Source: Parapristionchus giblindavisi (lineage: Eukaryota > Nematoda > Chromadorea > Rhabditida > Diplogasteridae). Taken from it: a stretch of 64,000 nucleotides of DNA. The notes under the pieces were generated by a model. It had not been told where the DNA came from. It saw nothing but the letters and a program-made list of their open reading frames with translations, and made no database searches. Numbering within the stretch: the stretch's first letter is position 1; every line of letters starts with the position of its first letter. The stretch covers positions 186,001 to 250,000 of the forward strand of contig CALSFV010000302.1 in the NCBI GenBank assembly GCA_943737045.1. Reading direction: 5' to 3'. The translations under genes and the position numbers were made by a program. Below, piece after piece: positions 54,301-64,000 of this stretch.

Positions 54301-57300
54301 CGTAGGAGGAATTGAACAGAGACGGGCTCTTGAAGCGATAACATGATTACGGTAGATGAACAAATAATGGTACCTGCTGAGCTGAGCTAGTCTTGTGCTT
54401 GATTTCTTCTCTCCCTTCTCTCGTTCTCTATCTACTACTTCGACTGAGAAAGAATGTGGAACCTGAAATATGTTCTATGATAGAACTGTGACAGAGACCA
54501 TAAGCCCTTTTGCCTGAAAAAAGTAGGTTGTCTCACAATGAGAAGTTCCCCCAACCCTAGTAATGTCACGTAACAGTTTGTTAAGCTCCACGGAAACGGT
54601 CCAAGAAGCAAAAACCAACCTGGAATCCATCAACTCGACATTCGATTCTGAAGAGTCCTGAGAAGCGAGGAAACCATGTGCCACAATATCTGAATACAGT
54701 AATCTACCGTAATCTACAGTAATCTACAGTATGATAATCTATTCTCACGTTGTACTACTCCTTTGAGTCATCGCTACCGTATCCTTCATTCTTGATTCTG
54801 TAGTGAAAGCTATTCTCAATTCTTCAAAGCTATAGTTCGAATAAGCTGGCATCATAGAGATCGGCATATATCTAAGATCAATCAATAAATCGATATTCAA
54901 TAGTGTATCGATTGACTACCTGCACTTGTTCTGGAACACTGGCACATAGGGGTTTTGTTGGAAGATTGATAGAGGTGGAAGAGAACCGGATGGATACCAG
55001 TTATCTCTATCATTTGAATCATCCAATCCCCGTCGAACTATCACCTTGATTAGATTACGGTAGATCAAAGATCAACGATCAAAATGCTGAATATCAAAGA
55101 ACAAGCGTACCTCAATATTGAGTGCATTACACTGTGCCATCCTCCCGAATTGATCTCGTGTAATCAGTTTGATCTACAAGTAATCGATAAATACAGTAGT
55201 GAGAATACCGTAACCCAACCTGAGCCGGTGATCCCACGGTGAATTCTTCATGAGGAAGTAGCAATTGGCAATGAGATGGATCGATAAATGGACCGACTGG
55301 TAACCATCGTGCTAGTGCGCCAGCTATAGTTGATGAAGCAGATATGAACTCTCGGATGAATTTAAGTTCTGAACGGAAAATACTTTATTACGTTAATGAC
55401 TGGATACTGTACCTGATGAAAGAGCAGGAGGAGGAACATTTCTCATGTGGAGCTCGTGTAAAGTTGGAATATGACTCAGGTTTAAACCTTTCCTGAACAG
55501 TTAAAATATCAAATATTGATTAAAAATCGATAATCATACCGTAGCAGCGATCCATGCTTCTCAAGAAGATCTTTAGTTTCTTCTTCGGCTATGCAAAGGG
55601 CAGTCAATTGATCGCTATCAGTAGGTAACTGATAATATAAACAATATTTAAGAACTGATCTATACGATGTACCTGTACAAGTAATCTGCAAGCACTAGCA
55701 GATAACCAAGCGAGTTCTTGTTCCAATCGAACATTAGAATCTTTGTCTATCGAGGGATATGAATGAACCGAGCAACGAAAACCATACATCTTCAAATATA
55801 GTCGTTAATTAGTGTGGATTAATCCCCAAGCGAATTGAAGAATCTTTGAAACTTACATCATCCACATCAGCACCTTCAACTGCACTCGAACTCTCCAAAA
55901 TGAACCAGACTGAATTGCCCGGTAACATCAACTGACGATTCTTCCAAGTTGATGTACCGGAGTATCTATAATTGAATCAATCAATAATCGGGTTGATCAA
56001 TCGATAACCAACTTCGCAACCGGCAAATAACACTCTCGGTCGACAGCAACATAGATCCACAATACATCATCTGCAGAAACTGTTCGACTGCATTCTTCGA
56101 TATCAATGAATAACAACTCGATCTGAAATATTATTGACTGATTGGCTACAGTAATCCCCAGATACCGTACCTCCTTATCGAATCCACAGATGACACTCTG
56201 TACACAGACGGATTGGTATGGATGGGATGACTCGACCGTGATGCATGGCACACGACGAGATGACGACGTTTCCGAATATTGACTACAATAAAGAATATGA
56301 GTGAAGAGAGAATTGATAAATGATCTACCTTGATTGACTAGCAGATGGAGATTTGTGTCTAGCTACTCCGTTGAAACTGCTAACCATGGGCAATAATTGA
56401 TCGACGATAGCTACCACCTTAATATGTTACTGTAATTATGGGAACTATTGGATACGGTATGCGACACAAGATTACTGTATCTGTCGGATACGGTAGGTTA
56501 CGGTACCTCAAGTGCTCGGTTCGGTGCACCTTCCATGAGAACCATCGAATATCCACAAATGGAACTGCATAGATCTCTGGAATCAATCAATAATTATCAT
56601 TTCCATAAACTCTTACAGTAACCTTGATGATGATGTCATTGTTCCCGATGTGATCGCCTCTCCAACTTTAGCTGTCAGCAATCGAAGCAGGGAGAAGAAA
56701 CATTTTGATCTCTACAATGATTATCGATTGATTCTGATCATATATCGATTGATTTACCTTCTCTTGTTCTTCCTTCTTGTTCGATAAAGGAGTCTCTTTG
56801 AGTGTATAGAGTAGATAGGGTATCTGTCCTCTTACAAGACAAGTTCCATTCTGAGAGAATGAACTATTCGAATAGTTCACACGTGCTCCATTCATCAGAA
56901 CGATCGTTGTTGAACCATCTAAAGATCAAAGATCAAAATAATCAATCAAAAGCGACTACAGTAAAAACATAGGTACTGAAATCAAAAGAAAACAATGAAC
57001 AAGATACAAAAATATTTATTGATATTTTTTTTATATTTGAAAATAAGAAGCAGAAAGATCAAAGATGAAAGATCACTCACTTTCTCCAGCATAGGTCTTT
57101 CCTCCATCTAGACACGATACTTTGATACAATAATAGTAAGCAGGATCCAATGGAACAGTTCTATTAAACTTCAGATTAGCTGTGTCTCTTCCTTCTCCTG
57201 CTGATACTATATGCGTAACCTTTAATTATAATATTATGTTGATCAATAAATGACGAAAAATGAGTAGTTAATTCATAATAATCGCAAATCACCTTCTCTA

Positions 57301-60300
57301 TCAATTCCCATTTTTCCTCCTTATTCACTTCCGATTCTGATCGATGCATCTGTAATATTTACCGTAATCTCTAAAGTGGGCGGAGTCATGGTGTACTACC
57401 GTACCTCAATAGTAAACGTCGCCGTGTATTCGTTTCCGGATAGATATAGACCGATTCCGGCTATGGTGACACCTTCTTTGTCTACTCGAAGATTGATTGC
57501 ATCGACAGCACCCGTTGTCATATCCCAACACGGACCCGGACTACGCATGCGAAACCTAAAGATGATCTTTGATCTTTCAAATTATATTGTCTTCTATATT
57601 GTTATAGTATTTGATCTTTGATCTTTGAATACCTATTAGGAGTGTTCATGAGTGGAGGAGTATCAGAATGTGCCATGTCCCCCTTGACGAGTTCTTTGGC
57701 CAGAGTTCGAATGAGAACCAGAGAGATCTTCTCCAAACTGTACAGAGATGTTGCCTAAAACGAGAAAATGTATCAATTCTTGCTTCATCAAATCAAGAAA
57801 TTTTTGCAAAGAATAATAAAATATATTTCAAAGATTGTCTTACAATGTGGGTAGATGGTAATCGTCCAAATGCTACATCAAACAGAAACGATAGTACATT
57901 CTGTAGTGACGTCATTGATCTACCTCGTTCTGATCTCAAATTATCGATTTTATTTTAGGATTAAAACCTATGAAACTTACACAGAAGGCATGGTCTTCAT
58001 CATTCTCTCAGTCAGTTTGGGGTACATTGGTTGTTGGACTATCGTTGTTACTACATCAGGGAAGAAAGTGAGGATCTTGAAACGACTGGATTACTGTAGT
58101 CTGTCAAGATTATCGATTGATCGTACCTCATCAGAATTGGCCATAGCATAGAGTAGTGCAGTGAGGGGCCATTCATTACGTGGGATGGACATGTATTGTG
58201 AGAGTTGAGAAAGAACAAGAGAAGGAGAAGAAAGAAGAAGATGAGATGATGTTATCATTGATGATATACACTCCTCTACTACTGTTGTACGACAGTGATC
58301 CATCTATAAGGACCATCGATTATCGATTGTTAAATTTTACACAGTATACCTCGGCCTCATCAATGTCCTTAGCGGATTGGAAGATATTATTGATCGATGA
58401 GTACATATCCATTATTGATTCAGTCATTTCAACAGCTTCATCTGTATTACCGTCCATGGGAAAGAGTGATTCCGTATAGAATCTGAATCAATCAATATCC
58501 TGAATCAATCGATAATATCGATACTTACCGTAAGATCTTCAAGCACATAACAGCAATGAGCGCTGCTCGTTCTCTCTCCCACACGGAATCCTCTGTATGT
58601 GCGGTCTGAATCAGACATAGATACGGTAGATCAATCGATATATTGATTACCTGATTGAATACAATATTAGTAGTCCAATTCAACATTTTCAATAGAGAAG
58701 AGTATACTGAAGGAGCTGGTCGCAGTAGAGTTACACGATCGATATTCATTAGATCATTGCTAAATAAGAAGGATTGATCTTTGATCTTTGATCTTTGATC
58801 TCTTGAACTTACAACATCTGCAGTTCAACAATCTTGTCTTCGGCACTCCTATCATCGCAATCATACAGTTCCTTGCTCATGTTCTGCAAATCAAAATCAA
58901 TAACGGTGATTACGGTAGGTGTCTTACTTGGAAGTACAACTCGGGTATCTGTCCTACTGTAACATCAGTGCCATTATTGGAAAGACTCGAATTACGAAAA
59001 GTGAATGTGACGCCGTCTGATTCCATTCGACTATGACCATTAGAACCACAATCAGATGAAGGACCACTACAAATATTTATCTTTTGATCTTTGATCTTTG
59101 ATCTCTAATCAATTGATGATACCTGATCTTGACCGAGATCACATGCCATATATTGGCTTTTATCGTGATTGGTTTTGAGAAGAGAATGGGAGCAACGTCA
59201 TGGGGAGCACATTCGTATAGAACCTTCAAGTATTTATTGATTTATCGATTAATAACATGTCTATTTAACAGTTTGTCTCGTCATTCAACGATGATTTCCC
59301 TAGTTTTTTCTCAATATGAATTTTCGGAAAGAATGACTAGAACAATAAATTCCTTGAATTTTTCAAAATGTTTCGTATACCTCATCAGTAGTAGCGACCT
59401 CTTCCACATACAATTCATCACCATCCAATCCTTGTAGACGAAACATTTTAACTCTGAAACCAATTAAATATTTTCGTTAAAAAGCGGCCTAAAACATTAA
59501 ATTATCGGATTTCAAAAAATGTATACCACAGTTCATCAATGCTGATATTTATTTGTTCATAAATGTGATAGAGAGAGATCAGAGATCAAAGTTCAAAGAT
59601 CAAAAAGGTACCTAGCATTGTACTCTCCTCTTCCTCCATATAATCCGATGCCTAGTAAGCGAATGTCTGAAGTCGTTTTGAACTGAAAAATCAAAGATCA
59701 GGCATAATTTTACTTTCCACGGAGGATCTCAATTTAGTAAGACTAAAGATCAAAGATCAAACCTGAATAGCATCAACGGAATGTGCCGAGTATCCCCATC
59801 CTCCTCCTTGAGATTCAAATCTACTCAAGACAGATCTTGATTCAGCTATACTATTAGTAAGAGTGGATCGGAGCATATTCGACATCTCCTGCAACGATTC
59901 TTCATTATTGATCGATCGATAGATGCTACAGTATACCTTCTTGTTCTCAGAAGGAAGAACGGACAATAGAGTAAGAGCATAGGTAGCGGTGAGTAGATTG
60001 ACAGTCATTTGAATAGGAGATATAGAACATTCAGGCTCAACAGGAACCATAACTTCCGGAGTACGAACGAATCGAAGAAAGTCCTGATTATCGATTGATT
60101 ATCGATTAATTGAGGAATGATTATTAATTACCTGAACGCATAATTCTTTCCTCTTCGCCCGATCATCTTGAAGGGACTCTCCTAATGCGATAATTCTCAT
60201 TTCAGCAGCAGAATATGACCATAATACATTGTAGGTTGGTTCGAGGCAATAACTAAATGTTATCAATCATTTTATTATTTTATTTCTTATTTTTAGGATG

Positions 60301-63300
60301 ATCAGAGGGATAAGAAGGAATCAAAAAGTGTAAAGTGTTTAAATTGAAATGGGTTTTGTGAAACCTATTCTAACCTTGTATACAATCCAGCAGGTCCTAA
60401 TTGATGTTCCGTGAATGAATTCTGTTTCCTCTTCACTACCACATATTCTTTGCCGATCTGCTTAGGAAAGATGAAGATGGCATTCTGGAATCAATCAATA
60501 ATTCACCATTCAACACTTACAGTATACCTTATTGGCAACAATCTGCGCTTGACCTATGGCGTCTTCAGCTAGGAGTGTGGTATGAGCATGAATGAACGTC
60601 GCATCCCCGGAGGCTCCGACCCATCCTGAATATCGATTGATATAAGCGATTTAGAGAAAATCAATAAATCATACCTGCTAGAGTTCCTGTAGATGGGCCA
60701 AAACCCGGAACTGGTTCAGGTTTGCAGTGCCAATCTACGGATGTTTCTTCCCTACCCAATTGTCCAGCCTGGATTACGGTAAGATTTGACTACGGTAGTT
60801 TTGAGCATAGATCAACCTTATGAGCTCCGAATGTATAGACTGATCCATCGATTGTTCTTATCACACAATGGTTAGATCCTGCAGCCACTTGAACTGGCTG
60901 GACTCCTTTAGGGAAGACGACCTACAGTAATCGTAAATTGTCGATTGATCAACACGCAATTTGATCTACCTGTTGTAGTCCAGAATGCTTAATGGTATCC
61001 CCTAGTCCGAGTTGTCCGTGACAATTCGAACCAAATGTGAATACATGATAATCAGCAGTGAGAAGAATTGAATGGAAATTTCCACAACTAACAGATGCGA
61101 TCTATAAAACGATATTGGAGGTAATCTTTAACTCTATACATAATAACACCCGAGCTAGCTTGACTCTCATTATCAGCTTTAGCAGGCAAAGAAAGCGAGA
61201 GAGCATTGTCAGAGCGGAGAGTAAAATTAACCCGGGTATATACGTATACCTTTAAATACTACTTTGAAAGTCGGAAATACTGCTCAATGAACTTTTTAAT
61301 GCTAAAAACTGTGCTACAAAGATTATATACATATTTAGAACCAAAATCACCAAACCTTGATTTTATTTTCTCCAGTTTCGTTGGCGATTACTAACAATGC
61401 AGGAGATAGTGATATCTTCTGAGTGACAGGAAGTGCATCGAGAGCATCGCTCTTCACAGAACTACCTTGTGAACCTGCTTCCACGCATGTTCGGCAAGCA
61501 CCGCATCTGAAAAAAACATTGAATAACTAAAATTATGTACAAGGTATCTATCTTTTATTAATGTACCTTGAATGGACCAATCTAAATAACATTCATAAGC
61601 CATAAACTTGTAAGAAATCGTTCATATGAAATACAGTTAATTATAAAATGCAAATAATAGAAAGCGAAACAAATGGTTTTTTGGCAGAATTCGATCAATA
61701 AAATGTTAAATGACTACGATTCTATTATCCATACTTCCGTGATTTAACGTTTTAATTTTGCAGCGTTTTCATTGATCATTTTATTATTTCGCTTTATTCC
61801 GCTGCTTATTTGTATTGTTTTTCGTTGTTCACCTCAGACAAACAGTCTCGCCGGGTCCACATGGACACAATCCACCTGCTTTTGCTTGCAGATACTTGTT
61901 GCACGCTGCTCCTCTCGACGAACACTTCCCACATTGAACACAGAGTGAGGCTACATCGCGTATGAAGAGGTGTTCAGTGGGAAGACAAACGGCTTGACGC
62001 GGAGAACAATTGTGACGAGGCGACGAATTCAGTGAAGGAGTCTGAAATTGCAGTTAGTTTACTTTTTCTTTACCTATTATTAATCGTCTTTTTCATTGTA
62101 TAATCGATAGTTTACAATATCTACATCATTAGAGTGAATTGTGTTCTTGCAATTGGTACGGAAAATTAGATCATAAGAAGTTCTTGGACAACTGATTTTA
62201 AAAAAATATCTTTTCTGCGGCGACGGGTATCAAAATGAATAGTTCCCAAATGTAGGGACCGCATTGTGGAAATTTCAAAAGAACAGAAAAATTATATTTT
62301 TATCATTTTTCAACGTAATCGATGATGCCGATTCTAATGCGATACAAGAATTAGCACGAAAATAAACAATAGGAATAGAAAACTGTGCTTAATTAATATT
62401 CGCTAATGTTAAGAAAATTACCGTATGCACCCTTGTAGTTGTGTCATACGCTGGGTCAAACACATATATTTATAATATCAAAAATCAAATAATTTAATAT
62501 TTCTTTGCATTTTAATGTTTTTTTATAATGCTAAAATATTGTGCAGATGATCATCGAACTGCATGACACTTTCTTCATTAAATAAATACTTTATTTATAG
62601 AGAAATCACCCTCAACTAGTTTATGCAGCGTACTGCATGCGCGCGGCATTCAATAGAACATGAAACATATCATCAAGAGGAAGCCTAGTGTCTGGCGCAT
62701 CGAGTAATGTAGAAACCGTAGTGGGTACATTTCGAAAATTGCAGAAATTTTGAGCGAAAATAAACGCTTTAAGTGAAGAGAGCGAAGTCGACTTAGTTTA
62801 CCGTCGTACTATAGGCGTGCGGCAGTCAATACAGCGGCAATCATAGTATTAGGATGAAGCCCAGTGTCTGTTGCTTCGAATAATATATAAATCATAATGG
62901 GGACATTCGAAATATCGCAGAAACATCGATCGAAAACATTTTTGTGAAAAAAAGGAAGTAGGCTAAGTTTTGCAGCGTACTGCACGCGCGCGGCATTCAA
63001 TACAGCTTCAAACGTATCATCATGAGGAAGCCTAGAGACTGGCGCATCGAGTAATGTAGAAACCGTAATGGGTACATTTCGAAAATGGCGGAAATATTGA
63101 TCGGAAAGAAACGAAGTCGACGAAGTTCTGATGCATGCAGCACAAAACCAGTAAGCAAGACAACATTAATCATGATATCAGGATGAAGCCTAGTGCTTCA
63201 CGTTCGAATGCCATAGAAATCGCAACGGGTAAATTTCAAAAATGAGAAAATTCAATCTGAAATAAAAAAAATGCATTAACAAAAACCTCGCCGGCCGGGA

Positions 63301-64000
63301 TATAGTTTACGGCTCCGGCCCAGTAGTAAAAGACAGAAAGAACCACACGCTGCCCTAGCTACCCAAATGTTCCAGTTCATAATTGCCACAAGAATATTCT
63401 GTATACTGCGAGAATGTAGCATTTTTTATGATGTTTCTAGTTTTATATTGGGTTATTCCCGTATCAATGGAAATAATATAAACCTCATATCGTCCACACT
63501 GTCCAAGATTATTCACTCCCCATGTGAAGAGTTCTCCGGTTCTTGAAATAGCCACTGCGTGAACCTTTCCCAGTGCTATCGCTGCGATTTGCACTCCTTC
63601 CAATCCGAGAATCATTCCTAAATATTATATTCATCGCATTATCGATTGATTATATCTAACCAGTCTCTGGATGAGTCCTCCATGGATGCTTCCCCACTGC
63701 ATACACTTTCCCTTGATCCGTTACATAAGCAAAACACCCGGAAGATACATCAAGACTGACGACTTTCCGTCTGAAACCACTTATTAATTTCATTCCTGAA
63801 CACTCACTCTAACCTTCCTGGTGTGTACAACCGTCTCAGTTTATTGCTTTTTTTCTTCTCATCAGTACCAGCCAACCATACATGACCAGATCCGGAACGG
63901 AATAGGATCGTATCACTACCAACAGCTATCTGGACTATAGTTTCCGGTAGAGCCATCTCACTCCATGTCGCACCAGTTTCCTAAATACGACTCTCAACTT
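45324..64000 (-). CDS. rpm-1: PHR-family E3 ubiquitin ligase RPM-1 (MYCBP2/Highwire orthologue), N-terminus off the right edge
   Basis: Giant neuronal E3 ligase controlling synapse formation and axon termination, in C. elegans through the DLK-1 kinase pathway. In transcript order: RCC1-like repeats (about 63985 to 60500; [32 protein letters not shown]), split by a Cys-rich stretch (61836-62041, [10 protein letters not shown]); first PHR domain (about 59890-58929, [28 protein letters not shown]); second PHR domain (about 57557-56500, [16 protein letters not shown]); filamin-like repeat (about 55250-54750, [18 protein letters not shown]); a Cys/His segment (about 52680-52200); a [11 protein letters not shown] stretch (49366-49460), possibly the DOC region; then a Cys/His block (46495-46591), RING (46358-46436 and 46203-46311; [23 protein letters not shown]) and the family C-terminus (45324-45534) ending [16 protein letters not shown]. 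Last exons: 45988-46118, 45838-45943, 45720-45791, 45591-45664, 45324-45534. Several dozen exons with mostly 40-80-base introns. The RING cysteines and histidine are intact. Confidence 0.95.
46203..46436 (-). other. RING domain of RPM-1 (two exons)
   Basis: The ubiquitin-transferring domain. The pattern C-x2-C (CVIC), C-x-H (CGH), H-x2-C (HYNC) and C-x2-C (CPLC) supplies all eight zinc ligands. The intron 46312-46357 splits it just before CGHVF. This is followed by the Cys-rich tail unique to PHR ligases ([36 protein letters not shown]). Confidence 0.92.
49020..49303 (-). mobile_element. tRNA-derived SINE in an rpm-1 intron
   Basis: On the minus strand the element starts with a tRNA-like head (GGGCGGGATAGCGTAGTGG). 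It has A box TAGCGTAGTGG and B box GTTCGATCCC, and the acceptor halves GGGCGGG/CCCGCCC can pair. The T and anticodon stems are degraded, so it is not a working tRNA. A body of about 200 bp of unrelated sequence ends in a short A-run (CCAAAAAAAACACAAATAG). Flanks CACACATAG and CACAAATAG resemble a worn target duplication. Inserted in the same orientation as rpm-1. Confidence 0.75.
52402..52525. repeat. Palindromic MITE, family P1, copy g
   Basis: In an rpm-1 intron. An 11-C run at the left end precedes GAGCTAATTTGAAAATC; central hairpin CTCTCGCTTTCTTTGCTTGC with mirror GAGAGAG; right end TAGCTTGATGTGTCCCTTTAA. The C-run probably reflects slippage in the CACCCC end. Confidence 0.8.
61143..61255. 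repeat. Palindromic MITE, family P1, copy h
   Basis: In an rpm-1 intron. Left end ACACCCGAGCTAGCTTGACT, core AAAGAAAGCGAGAGAGCATTG, right end AACCCGGGTATATACGTATA then CCTTTAAA. Confidence 0.75.
62636..63245. repeat. Degenerate tandem array, about 150-176 bp unit, in a 1.4-kb rpm-1 intron
   Basis: Four diverged units start near 62641, 62817, 62987 and 63137. Each contains versions of GCGCGGCATTCAATA, then GGAAGCCTAGTGTCTGGCGC, ATCGAGTAATGTAGAAACCG, and GGTACATTTCGAAAAT. Units 1 and 3 are most alike; units 2 and 4 are worn. The array fills the largest rpm-1 intron (62042-63483). Confidence 0.8.

Overview
The window looks like nuclear DNA of a clade V (rhabditid or diplogastrid, Pristionchus-like) nematode. 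It is AT-rich and its genes are cut into many small exons. Splice acceptors follow the nematode TTTCAG form. Every gene I could identify has a clear Caenorhabditis counterpart by protein sequence. I could not name the species.

Layout, left to right. (1) 1-6333, minus: a short-type ABCC/MRP transporter, running off the left edge inside its second nucleotide-binding domain. (2) 7108-8229, minus: a small homeobox gene with a Ser/Tyr-rich N-terminus and one unresolved frame break. (3) 9376-22063, plus: Golgi alpha-mannosidase II (aman-2), 38 exons joining in frame to 1182 codons. (4) 17767-18665, minus: a nested secreted histidine-rich protein (158 aa, 9 exons, all introns phase 1) inside one aman-2 intron. 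(5) 22727-26802, plus: the intraflagellar transport subunit IFT52/OSM-6, 13 exons, 472 aa. (6) 26803-31947: a gene-poor interval with a microRNA-like hairpin, two related MITEs and a low-complexity ORF. (7) 31948-37238, plus: a rhodopsin-class peptide GPCR (375 aa, GnRH-receptor-related type). (8) 38870-44220, minus: the mRNA export receptor NXF (608 aa, 21 exons). (9) 45324-64000, minus: the giant PHR E3 ubiquitin ligase RPM-1 (MYCBP2/Highwire), with RCC1, PHR, filamin-like and C-terminal RING parts; its N-terminus lies beyond the right edge.

The genes do not form one pathway. They mix Golgi N-glycan processing, ciliary transport, synapse/axon ubiquitin signalling, mRNA export, membrane transport and a neuropeptide-type receptor. 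From memory, the C. elegans orthologues aman-2, osm-6, nxf-1 and rpm-1 all lie on chromosome V, so the window probably belongs to that ancestral chromosome element.

Non-coding structure is rich. At least seven families of short inverted-repeat elements occur, several with readable target-site duplications, including a 1.16-kb foldback in an nxf intron. There is a tRNA-derived SINE in rpm-1, a ~170-bp tandem array in rpm-1, and a shared 'vocabulary' of heptamers (TACNGTA, GATCTTT, ATCGATTGATT) inside introns of unrelated genes. I found no convincing wholly new system. The most unusual items are the nested histidine-rich gene, whose poly(A) signal lies in a repeated sequence, the intron vocabulary, the foldback element and the hairpin at 27565-27627.
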